Under the pieces are notes generated by a model. The model was given only the letters and a program-made list of their open reading frames with translations. It was not told where the DNA came from and made no database searches. The position numbers and the translations under genes were made by a program. Shown here one piece after another: positions 32,020 to 42,380 of a stretch of DNA of 64,000 nt; within the stretch, counting starts at the first letter, position 1; the number at the start of each line of letters is the position of its first letter. Origin of the DNA: Isoetes taiwanensis (lineage: Eukaryota > Streptophyta > Lycopodiopsida > Isoetales > Isoetaceae); NCBI GenBank assembly GCA_021234155.1, contig JAJEKV010000039.1, positions 1,240,001 to 1,304,000 on the forward strand, read 5' to 3'.

Positions 32020-32190
32020 TGGAATAGTTATCCCTAAGTATTCTTCCATTTATACAGTACAATATCAAAGCAATAGAATCGACTACTCCATAAGAATACT
32101 TCATGACTCAAGAACATGAAGAACATTACACAATCGCATGAGCCTGGGGAATCGAATCCCAGATGAATCCAAAGCCCATGGCTTACCTGG
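32020..32190 (-). repeat. tRNA-T-arm-like repeat unit, copy downstream of the HUH gene
   Basis: On the minus strand this holds TGGGATTCGATTCCCCAGGC, CTCATG and then GAGTCATGAAGTATT and TTGTACTGTATAAATGG. The same order occurs at 34060-34220 (upstream of the HUH gene) and, shorter, at 20100-20220. A further short copy is at 32330-32400 (GTTGGGGTTCAATTCCCCAA). The GGTTCGATTCC core resembles a Pol III B box, so a tRNA-derived SINE origin is possible. Confidence 0.65.
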
Positions 32191-32206
32191 ACGATACGTG
32201 GAAATC

Positions 32207-32292
32207 ATGCATAGGGGCTATCCAACACATGCCATTGACTGCCATTCCAAGCTACAGCTGTCAATGGCATGCATTCGATGACCCCTATGCAT
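32207..32292. repeat. Inverted repeat (hairpin) between two T-arm-like units
   Basis: ATGCATAGGGG (32207-32217) pairs with CCCCTATGCAT (32282-32292), and inside it ATGCCATTGAC pairs with GTCAATGGCAT. The two-step stem lies downstream of the HUH gene on its coding strand. Confidence 0.8.
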
Positions 32293-32615
32293 AATGCCCT
32301 TGAATAGCTGCAAGCCGAAAAAAGACAATCTGTTAGTGAGCTTGGGGAATTGAACCCCAACGCAATGCCAGTGCTCATCCGAACATAAGGGAGATCTCAA
32401 CAGAGGGGATCTCCCTTTGCCCAGGGGACAAAGCCCTCTGAAAGTCTGCAGGTGTTAGTAACGAAGTGCAACAAACAAAACATGTACAAGACACATCATC
32501 AATTGAGGAAACATCACGTATTCATAAACTTAGAGAATGTACATGTGGCATGGATGCCACGCACATGAAACTGCACAAGCAAGAACATTGCAAACAAGAT
32601 CAAGAACAGAAAGGC

Positions 32616-33036
32616 CTAATTCATGGGTTCTCCAGATGCAGCCCGCCTGATCAAGGCATCAAGCTGGCGGATTTCCTGCGTCAGCAAGCCCCTAGCGAGG
32701 CTCATGTGAGATTTCAATGCTTGTAACTCAGACATCGGAGCATCAAGATGCTCCCAGTCAACACTAGAGATCGCCGAATCGATGGCCACATAAAAACCTG
32801 CCAGCTGCCTCCTCAGGATCCTAAGGGAAGCAGCTATTCGATGGGCCTCCGTCCCAACCTGGATAATGCTCGTTATAAATTCCTCTGCAATGAACAGCTG
32901 CTCACCCTCTGGAGGATAAACCTGAGGATCGGGATGAAAATCGTCAATCCTAGAGCTTATCAAAGAGGGATCCAAGCTCAAGACAGAATGGCACGTCTCC
33001 CTAGCAGAATTCCCATCGGTCTCCATCTCTACCCTG
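32616..33036 (-). pseudogene. Possible second exon of the HUH/Rep gene (helical protein)
   Basis: An open stretch of about 140 codons follows a likely intron (donor ATC/GTAAGT near 33118, acceptor TTGTTGCAG near 33037). It reads VEMETDGNSARETCHSVLS... and ends ALIRRAASGEPMN and a stop. It is rich in helix-forming residues (ASLRILRRQLAGFYVAI, SELQALKSHMSLARGLL) and suggests a coiled coil or helical bundle. I recognise no family. The link to the HUH exon upstream is inferred from adjacency, strand and splice signals; the phase cannot be checked because the upstream exon is frameshifted. Confidence 0.4.
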
Positions 33037-33122
33037 CAACAAACTATCACCACCACAAATGCATGCTCAAAGACAGCAAAACATAGACAAAACTGAAGTT
33101 GTGTAACAAAACTTACGATAAC

Positions 33123-34035
33123 TCAGCCAACCGCCATGGTGTAATCTCTAGTGTGGATGGGGATGTCATCCACACCACGATCAGGGATTTCAAGACCGGG
33201 GCTAAAGAATGCATCACGGAGATTCTGAAAGTTACAATCCATCTCATCAGATGGCACAGAATCATCCCAATATTGGCGGCAGCCAGGCCCATTCTGTTCA
33301 ACATGCACATAACCTGCAGGAAAACCAAAGAGAATAGTTCTAACATCAGATGGCATACAATGAGCGGGGTTCAAGAGAACCCTCCACACAGCACGAACTC
33401 TATGCTCGTTCACATGAGCACTGTTGGATGGAATGATCCAGCTGCTGCTCAAAGTATATTTTCCACTTCTCAGCATCCTGCAAATTGTGCATGTCAAATT
33501 AGGAGTCAACCTATGACCACCGTGGTAAAAAACAAAGTGCGCTGCCTTATTCAGAAGGTTTCTGTTATCCAACACACACAGCCCCTTTGTGTCCCAGCAC
33601 CCCATCTTACATACAAATCCTTTCCATTCTCAATCATCGATTTGGATATATTATGGAGGTGGCAGGAATAATGCACCTTGCCTACGTCATGCAGTACCCC
33701 AACATACCCTCGAAGCAGTGCAACCTATTATTCTTGAGCACCTTGCACACTAGAACAACGCCGACTGGCTTAGAGGGCCAATTGAAGTCCCTTTTGATAG
33801 CCTCGTTCAGGGCCTTAGGAGTCTTGTAGCGGGCTTTCAGCACAGCCTTCACATGGAGGTGGTTTGTAGACGACCCCCTCTCCAGGGCAACTGCACCAGC
33901 AAGGCATCTTCTATCACAGAAGGAAGAAAGGGCATCAAAGATCGTGGCACATTTGGTAGCATATTCCACATCCACAAATTCTGTTCGCCCATCTAGGGTC
34001 TTTCTCGAGTCAAACTGGCCCTTATTGACCCGATT
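33123..34035 (-). pseudogene. Replitron-like HUH (Rep) endonuclease gene, frameshifted
   Basis: Read on the minus strand, the frame starts within GQFDSRKTLDGRTEFVDVEY and contains LERGSSTNHLHVKAVLKARY, whose HLH is a good HUH metal-binding motif. About 55 residues later comes HCFEGMLGYCM, whose tyrosine sits where Rep proteins place the nucleophile. The next residues (DVGKVHY, ENGKDLYVRWGAG) are reached after a 1-base shift near 33687. A second shift near 33600 leads to NLLNKAAHFVFYHGGHRLTP and a long open end (to TMAVG). HUH endonucleases nick one strand and stay bound through tyrosine, driving rolling-circle or strand-transfer transposition. Replitrons are the eukaryotic transposons with such a gene but no helicase; helitrons would show a helicase, absent here. 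The call rests on motifs read by eye. Confidence 0.6.
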
Positions 34036-34059
34036 TTAACGTGGCACTACGAAACCATC

Positions 34060-34230
34060 AACCATTGATTTAAATAGTACTCTGGCATTTGTACAGTACA
34101 GTGTCACAGTAGTACAGTCCAATACTTTATAACTCAAACACATGAACAGCCACCATGACATGAGCCTGGTGAATCGAACCCCAGTTCCAATCCAATGCTC
34201 AATGCTTTCCTGAAGCTTCAGTACGGGCAG
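34060..34230 (-). repeat. tRNA-T-arm-like repeat unit, copy upstream of the HUH gene
   Basis: The minus strand reads GCATTGGATTGGAACTGGGG then TTCGATTCACCAGGCTCATG, TTTGAGTTATAAAGTATT and CTGTACTGTACAAATG. It lies just before the HUH coding start, as does its partner in the 20.0-20.24 kb fragment, which suggests it is the element's 5' region rather than an unrelated neighbour. Confidence 0.65.
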
Positions 34231-34239
34231 ACCAAAGAA

Positions 34240-35753
34240 CATAGAAAAAACACATAATATCTTACAGTAGGACCAAAGGGTTTTTTCAAAATTTGTACTC
34301 CTTCATGGTGCAATAGGGTAATTGAACTGTGCCATGTTGCTTGTTCAGAATGGTGGCTATGAATGGAGTCGAGTTTATCAGAGATGGTTCAAAGATAAAA
34401 AAAACATATGTTTCAAACAAAATAGGCCTAGCAGTAAATACCTCCTTACAAATTTGTATTTGCACCAAACGCCAAGAACCAGAGGCAACAGTCTCCTGCA
34501 GAAAAAATCAATGGACTCAAATAATGATGGATTCTAAGATCCAAATGAGAATTCTAAGAACAGAGGAATAAGCAAGGGTACCATGCCTGCCTAGAATTCG
34601 ATAGAAAATCCTGAAAGAAAAAGTAGAATCGTTCAAAAATTCAATGCCCTAAGATGGTTTAGGGTGTTATACAGATCGTCGGACCATCCGCCATCGCTAG
34701 CCCCCCTCTAAAACCTTCAAGACATCTCTTAGTTGCTTACACAGAAATTCGAACGCGGTGCTGGCAAGAAAAGAAAAGAAAAAAACAAATATGTTTGGCG
34801 GATCTTGCTTGCTTGCAGAGATCCGCTTACCTCTTCTTTTTTCGGCCAGGCCCAAATAGCAGACAAAAGCAAGACAGAATATGGGCAGAATCGACATCTG
34901 CAACAGCCGAATATGGGCTTCACGACACCTACAGGGGCCGAATTAGGCATCGGGGTCACTGGGCGCCAGGTGAGCCGCCATCACATGAAGTCTTATCCCC
35001 CCTGAACCTTCGTCTCAACAAAAAATACCCCTTCTTTCCAAAACCGCAATGCCACCATCAAATTCATTCGTATTTTTATACTAATTCCTTTAAAAACCAT
35101 TAAAAACCTTAGGTTATATACATACATCAATTGATTGTGCAAACATTATTCTACCAAAGGATGCCCATGCCTTTGTCTGTTGTGAGCTTGCTATCTATTT
35201 GGATTTCAATTTCCTTTTGGCTCTTTGTTTGTCTTGGAGTGTTGATGAGAAAAGTTGCTATAGCACCTAGGGCGGAAGGAGGAAACATGTAAAGTTAGGT
35301 GTGCCCTTGGTCATGTCATGGAAGGTAGACCGTGAAGTGGCTTGATGTGAGTGGGGCCTTAAGTTGTGATTTGGCAGATGTGGAGCTTAGGTTGTACGAG
35401 AAGTTCATGACACCAAGACTTTGATGTAGTTCTGGTCTTCTGGCTTTGATGATGATATGCTATACTATTGCTTTTGCTTACGTTTGCTTGTGATGCAAGC
35501 ATGAACGTATGTTTCTTTCTTCTCCCCTTTTGGATGTAAAACCAAGAGCCAAAATATTAAAAAAACCAAGAGCCAAAATATTAAAACATTCTTCAAGGTT
35601 TTTGATGTATTTTATACACTTGGTATTCTACAAGTAAGTACTTTGGACATTAAATTTAGAATTTGAAATATTGCAGATTCGTTTTTGAAAAGATATGTGT
35701 GAGATTGCCTATGAAGTTTTCAAGAGGCTAGAGATCCACCTGAAGCTCTTCTT
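34240..35753. other. No gene visible
   Basis: Short open frames only. The DNA is AT-rich with a short duplication of AACCAAGAGCCAAAATATTA near 35541-35584. I see no exon, RNA gene or element end that I can support. Confidence 0.5.
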
Positions 35754-36411
35754 ACGTAATGATAACCACCCTCAAATTTCGCCTCTATTCTGTCATTTTT
35801 ACCATGCAGATTTGTCCTCCGGAAGTTGCGGAGCGGCGCCGCCTACATTTTCCAGAGTTCTTCGCAGAGATTCTTCGCCGCAGAGAGCTTCCATGGTTAT
35901 CTTCCCTAGTTTCTGGTGCGGATCTTCCCTCAGTTTCTGGTGCCTCCAAAATGATGTTCCTTTAGATTCACGGTACTGGGCTGCTAGAACACCATAGCCT
36001 CCAAAAATGATGGAAATAGAAGCTCCATGCCTCCAAACGCGTTGAAACAGAAATATCAAGTTGTGCAGAGCCTCTTCTCTGTCTATTCCAAGCTCATTCT
36101 CTGCCATATCCAAAACCTGGGTGCCGGTTGGTTCTAAAAAACTCGGTTAGGGAACTGGAGTAAAGATGAGCGTGTTCGCAAGGGTTGCCGGAGCTTTCTT
36201 TTTATTGCCTCTTCAATCTCATCCGGGACTCATTTCTCAGAAAACAAGCTCACGGAACTCATTTCTCAGGCTTCATTCCGGAATCTTCATTCCAGAACTC
36301 ATTTCTCAGAAATCAAGCTCAGATCTGAAGAAAAACAGAGCTCAGATCTGAAGAAAAACAGAGGTCGAAAAAAAAAATTACGGCGAAATTTGAGGGTAGT
36401 TATCATTACGT
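35754..36411. mobile_element. MITE-like element with 30-bp terminal inverted repeats
   Basis: ACGTAATGATAACCACCCTC plus AAATTTCGCC at 35754-35783 is matched by its reverse complement at 36382-36411 with one mismatch. The 658-bp interior carries direct repeats such as TCAGATCTGAAGAAAAACAG (36319-36360) and no transposase. No clear target duplication was found. It is probably a non-autonomous DNA transposon. Confidence 0.75.
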
Positions 36412-36414
36412 TTG

Positions 36415-36513
36415 TTAATTTCCGGCGGTCGGAATTCCACCGCGAGTGCGCCGCCGAGGCTGGCGGCTCCGCCGAAAAAATTTTCCGGCGGAATTCCTCC
36501 CGTCCGGAAATTA
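36415..36513. repeat. GC-rich hairpin next to the MITE
   Basis: TTAATTTCCGGCGGTCGGAA (36415 on) is the imperfect reverse complement of 36490-36513 (GGAATTCCTCCCGTCCGGAAATTA region). The middle is very GC-rich (GCGCCGCCGAGGCTGGCGG). Confidence 0.75.
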
Positions 36514-37320
36514 TCTAATACGTAAATCACAAGAAGTTGAAATTCTTAGTTATTTCATGTCAAAAATTATTTCGGGTAATTCTTGGACTTGAAATTAAAT
36601 TTATTTTGGATTTTTGGGCTTAAATTTTATGGTTGCACTAATTAGAGCTCTGCCACAATCACCGAAATTTGAACCCCGTAGTGACTTACGTCAATTAGCC
36701 GCTTGGATGTCAAGGTTCCTGTGGAAAACTAGCATCGCAACACCACTCAAGGCTTAACGCCTCTGCTTTCACGTAAGAAAGCCCTTCCACACTGGCGGTT
36801 ATCTAGCAGCACATAACCCAATCGAAAATTTGGCAAATGGTGAAATAGCTCAATGCGTCAAAACCACCACCAAGACACGCTCAAATATCAACCTTCCTAT
36901 GAACTTTTCCACAACTGTGTTTCACTTCTTTCTATTACATATGATAATCTGGCTTCAACTTTCTTAATTTGTTATTTGGAAGACTGCTCTTTCAAAAAAC
37001 AGCAAATATAATGCATAAATGTATATATATATTGGGAATACAAGAGTTCAGCCAATGGATTCCCACAACAAAGAATCCAATAATAATAAGCGTCACCGAG
37101 CCACCAAGGACACAATGGTAAGTATCAAAAGCTTTTAAAAGCTTCAGAACGTTCCATGGCTGAAACGTATGTTATAATGATTTGGCGACTTTAGTCAAAG
37201 ATTCATATATTACGTTACAGAAAATGACCACAATGGTAGCAACATTGCAGCACCATGATATAATTACAGCGAGGGAGGCGTCAATGGAAAATAATATATA
37301 AAAGAAATAGAATGGGGAAC

Positions 37321-39954
37321 TTACACCGTTCCATTATTCATACAGTAATCAGGCGACTGGAACAACTGTATGTTATGCGGGACAGCAGAGTAGCCAAGAT
37401 GCTCCACGTCCCATGTATGTTTTGGTGCTACGCGTTCATGGGCTGGGATATATGCCTGCAATGCAATGACAGTCAAACCTTGGGGAGCGTTTGACAGACT
37501 GGGTCTGCAGATTCATACCTCAAGCAAATCAATCAGTTCCTTAGACGTGGATGCAGATAAAACAATTTGCCTTGACTTGGGTTTGATGAAGCCTTCTTCA
37601 GCTCCCTTGTCAAACAAAGACAGCAGCGCATTGTAGTAACCATCCACGTTAAGTAGTCCCACCTAAATAATAAAAAATGATAAAAAAACCACCCTTTGTC
37701 ACATAGTGATTATAATATATGCAAGAATTTGACTCCACTAGCCATAACTCCCATCAATGTGGCCCAGTTTCGAGAAAAAAGTACCAAGTACATTAGATAG
37801 AATTGTGAGTTTATAGTTTTGTGGTCCACACACACTTTTGAGTGGCAGATTTTAACTACTAACCATATCAGAGCAACCACATGCAGATGCATTCCATGTG
37901 CCCTTGCATCATAATCATTTAAAATTTCCCAACATGCAACCCATAGAAACGCCAAAACTATAAGGTGTCCGGAATGCGAAAGGAATACAATCATGAGTGA
38001 GACGTACAGGCTTGTCATGGATGCCTAGTTGTGACCATGTTATCATCTCTAGCAGCTCTTCTAGTGTTCCATAACCACCTACGAGAAAACAAAGCATGTG
38101 AAAAAGTTTTATCATTACATAAAACAAAGGTGGTCTTCTCACCAGGAAGAGCAACAAAAGCATCTGCTTCTCGTGCCATTTCTGCCTTTCGTTGATGCAT
38201 ATCTGCAACAACCGTCACTTCTCCTACAGTTTTTCCTGATATCTACATAACCAGGTAATTTTCATCACACATTGGGACCATCTAAAAGTAGCTTCTGTGC
38301 AATCTGATGTATGAAATGTGAACAACCAGTGACTCATGCTAAAACAATACATTTCTCACTTGTGGCTGGTAGCTCATTGGTTCACATTATGCCTCCATTA
38401 TGTACAAGGAAAGAGCATGTACTTATATATCATCGGACATGCTGTTTGCATGATCTTTAATTTAAAGCATAGATTCAGATTCCATTCTTGTACAACCAGC
38501 ACTGTAGAATTGCTACATAAAAATGTAGTATTGCTACATAAAAATGTAGCATACATGTTCATCCCTTACTTACTCCAAATAATATCTACATTGCAAAATA
38601 GAAATCAGAAAGATGGGGCTTAGACAGAGCCAATAGTGGCTCTGTTTACCCGTGAAGGCTCATAAACCATGGTCAAGATCACATACCTCATGAGGCATGA
38701 GGGCCTTCGGGATCACCCTGAAAATGGCATTATGAAACCAGTATAAGCCAGATTAGAATGCACATATATGTTTATTAGGGTGGTCTACTACAGCGCAGAT
38801 AGCCATAATGGCAAACTCTTTATTCATTGTTATTATATCCGAAATTGATAATTAAAGAACTGAGCTGTTCATCTTCACTAAGGAGGGAATAAACTTAATA
38901 CAATAGCTTATATACATCTATTTGCTTATTAGTATATTTGGTTATCTAATTTCAAGAACAGACAGTCTTAGAACATAAGAAGCATACTAACCCTCTTACA
39001 CGACATCCACCTTCAAAAACTGTCTCTGCCACAAGACCCATAAGACCAACATTTCCCCCTCCGTAGACCAAATCAATTTTGCGACTAACCTGTTATAGAA
39101 AAAAACATTTAAACGTATCAGTACTCAAGATAAGTACCATCTGTGACCGTGCAAAATGAGTTCAAGAAAGACAGATATATGTAGCTTCATTCCAACAAAA
39201 AATGGAGAAAAAGTTCCATTTTTTAAACAGGATTAAACTCAAACCACATACTAAAAGGGGTTGGCCTAGCCATTACAAACCACTGACAAAGAATCATTTT
39301 GCCGCATAAACCAATTAGCATCAAAGCAAAAAAGATGGGAATTTTAAAAGCCGCATAGGAAGGCAGTTATATATTCCCGGATGGCACAAAGAAGGACAAT
39401 CTCTGAATACAAGAGAAGCCACTTACATTTGGGACCCTCCAAAAACAATCATGCTTGCAACTCAAAAAATATTGTTTAATGCCGATCAAAGATTTACCAT
39501 ATCTAGAACAAAAAGTTAGAATATAGAAACGGTATCCGTCCCTACAGATGCAAAAATGAGCATGGGTAATACTGAGTGCATGGATAAACTGGAATTAGCA
39601 AAACTAGCCTGTCAGCCTAAAAGCAAGTCGCAATTCCATACAAACACTAGCATTCGTTCAATTACTCGATTCTAACAGCATGTGGAAAAAAACTCGCGAG
39701 TTTTGAAGCCAAAATAAAAACTTCGGAATAGAGAGGTTGGGCTCACTAAGAAAACAATTTTCTCACGCAAACTAACTTCTGAGAGAATACGGCACCATCC
39801 AAAAAACGAAAAGCTTTTATTGAAATGAAGCAAAATGAAGACATACTAATTCCTTGCCCAAATCCGAAGCCGCCTGGCTGTAGCTACGCTTGTTTCCGCT
39901 GCTACTACCACAGAAAACACAAATCGTCTTGAATTTGGACTCATAGACCTCCAT
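37321..39954 (-). CDS. LOG: Cytokinin riboside 5'-monophosphate phosphoribohydrolase (LOG family)
   Basis: The protein releases the free, active cytokinin base from cytokinin riboside monophosphate, in one step, in the cytosol and nucleus. Seven coding exons with GT-AG introns join in phase: 39954-39847, 39089-38992, 38717-38687, 38242-38143, 38078-38008, 37662-37519, 37455-37321. They encode 228 residues, the usual LOG length. Motifs are [15 protein letters not shown] (8-22), [14 protein letters not shown] (44-57) and the signature PGGYGTLEE (112-120, with catalytic-site glutamate 120). The ATG at 39954 (MEVYESKFK) is the first in frame; 21 upstream codons have none. The C-terminus reads [18 protein letters not shown] and ends at TAA. 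Introns hold no visible transposon. No frameshift or stop is present, so it should be functional. LOG paralogues cannot be told apart here. Confidence 0.95.
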
Positions 39955-40017
39955 ACCAGAATGCAAAGGTATGGATGAATCCCTTTCGATGAGGAGGGGG
40001 CGGCTTCCGATTTGCAA

Positions 40018-42150
40018 GATGCATGGAGCAAAAAATACTCTCTTCCGGAACCAAGATACGAAGAAGAGCTTCGCACGTGCGAGGAAGGGCGAGGATGCGC
40101 CAGGCCATGGCCGCGATCACAAATCCAAATAAAGTGCATCGGAGCCGTTGGGCTGGGGAAGCATCGGACGGCTGAGAAGGGAAGTATCAATGTCGAGGAA
40201 TCGGGGTCGTTGGTGGGGCGCAACTGGCGGGGGAGTACCAGTTATCGACGGCGTACAGAGGATGTCTCGATCTGGAGCGTACAGTACACGTGGGGCAAGG
40301 TGACGTAGGGGAGTACTACGTAAAGGTTCGGTGTAATGTGGACGGCAGTCCTGTTGGAAGTAGCTTTGGGCCTGACACGTGGTCTTCTGTGGGCCGGCAT
40401 ACCACGTGGGTCAGTCATGGGCCACTGGGCCACATTAGTGCCTTCACATGGCCATGGGTGGATCATAACCCTTCATTCATGACCCCTCCAATGCCCGAAC
40501 CCGCCCCCCATACACCCCCCCTTGCGCTCTCGACCGCCAACCCGACATCCTTCACACTGTAGCCCCCAGTGCCAGAGAATCCCTCGCCGTATCCATTGCA
40601 TTTTGTCTCTCCCCTGCCAAGATCCTACCCCTCCCCTTCACCACCATTTAAATCATGCCAATGTTCCTTCCCTCCCTCTGTCACCATCCCCAATTCTTTA
40701 ACATTCAATCAGAATATATAGCAGGATCTTATCAATCCTCCTCCAACATCCTCCATTTCTTTCCGCAGCCAATCAGTATCCGACAAGATTTTACCAATCT
40801 CCTGCCTGCTCCTTGCTCTTCACATTAAAATATAATGGGTCAACCTTCTCTTGGCTTCTCTTCAGTCCACACTCTTCTTTCACAATCTATAACTGGAGAA
40901 GGTACAAATTTTGAATAAGAACTTTATCTTGACCTTAATATATTGGTGTCTCTTCTTTCACAATCTATAACTGGAGAAGGTACAAATTTTGAATAAGAAC
41001 TTCTATCTTGACCTTAATATATTGGTGTCTCATATATCTCCAGCTTAAAAGAAAAGAATTTAAATATCATTTTATGTTGGAGAGATGTCTAATTCTTCCT
41101 ATTCTAAAGACATGTATATTAGTCCACTAAGAAGCATGCACGACAATGAATTAAGATCTTGTAGTGCATTGTCTCTTTTATAATGAGTCCCTTCCATCAT
41201 ATTCTAGATTCTAAAACAATCAAAAAGTTCCAAACACAATAGAACGAAGGAATTGATTGAATAATTGTTTTGGATAACCATGCCCCTATTTTCAGTTCTT
41301 AAATGCATGAATGTTGAATATGACATCCCAAAACAAAAGGCACCAAAAAGCATGATATAATTTACCCCATTAAACCCAAGTTATTATAGATCATAACGTC
41401 TCACATTTGTTACTAGCTAGACCATTTTAAAGGCAAAAGTATTTCATGATAATAAGTATATACAAGAAACTTATCGCGGCGGCCGCCGCCGCGAACGTTT
41501 CTCTTCCCCTTGGCCGCTGCGAAAATGACATGGTCGCAAAGCTTCAGGTGCAGCATAGAATTACGTTGCATGGTTGCCCTAGGTTGTTCGTTGCCCAACA
41601 TCTTGGGTTACCTAGGTGCACAAAGCATAATGCCTAACGTGTTGCCATAGGGGTACATGAAATAATGTCTAATAGGTATAGGCATCGAGGACATTTTCTA
41701 AATGAGTAATTTAGCTTGTAATGGTTCAATATCATGGAGTAAAAACATGAGCATCCGATAAGCGAGTTGTTCAGCAACACCCATACCCATTTAGGGAGTG
41801 AAACCTGTTGGAACTTGATGTCTATTGTCGATTTGGCAGACCGACTTGAATGCCATCTCGTCACTGCCATATAGGCAATTATATTTCAGAACTTTGAAAA
41901 TCTCATTGCAATCATAATGTGCTTACAAAACAGGAGATCCAAATGTCATTAGTAATTGCCCATTTGACGGAATCATCCAAACTTGGATGGACCTTTTGTG
42001 GTTTTGAGAAAATATAGAGTTGCAGAGTCTCAATGTTGGGTGTACCTTGGCGAATAAGGGCAGAACAAAGTAAGGTACTTCAATAGATCATAAGGTCCTA
42101 ACAAAGCCGAAAACACGAAGAGAATCCAATTTAATGTAGGCTTTGCAACT
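40018..42150. other. Upstream region of LOG and intergenic DNA
   Basis: The LOG promoter should lie in 39955-41000. A C-rich stretch at 40480-40700 and a duplicated 70-bp segment (CACAATCTATAACTGGAGAA near 40880 and 40957) are visible. No gene is recognised. At 41452-41500 a GC-rich word TTATCGCGGCGGCCGCCGCC follows TAAGTATATACAAGAAAC; it recurs near 43373. Confidence 0.5.
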
Positions 42151-42372
42151 ATGGAAAGGAAATGGCTGCTTCCTTTTCTTGCAAGCTCGGTTATTTCCGT
42201 GGTCCTGTTTGTAGTTACAACTCTCAGTCTAGGGGCGTCATCATACAGGGCAAGGTCTTCGGTTCTGCAATTGTTTCTCAACGGTGCAGGGGATTTGGCA
42301 GATATGTATGTGGAATCTAAACTACTCCGGTTGCCCCCTTCTGGGGTTGCAGCACCTCTTAGGTTAGCCTAT
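42151..42372 (+). pseudogene. N-terminal fragment of a GT14-type glycosyltransferase
   Basis: From the ATG at 42151, about 74 codons read MERKWLLPFLASSVISVVLF (a signal anchor), later ESKLLRLPPSGVAAPLRLAY. This is the typical start of plant GT14 proteins (GlcAT14/core-2-like enzymes): M-x-R-K-W-L-x-P-L-L-A-S, then PPxxPRLAYL. In intact genes the conserved SGSxGD and YHPRNxYxxHLD segments follow directly. Here the sequence diverges straight after AYL and runs to a stop at 42549 without them. It is probably a truncated gene piece, since no later exon was found. Intact members add glucuronic acid or GlcNAc-type sugars in the Golgi. Confidence 0.55.
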
Positions 42373-42380
42373 TTGTTTCC

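Noticed and set aside
32616-34035. Helitron as the identity of the HUH element
   Set aside because: No helicase motifs (GKT-type Walker A, DEAD-like box) are seen downstream, and the Rep part shows a single candidate tyrosine.
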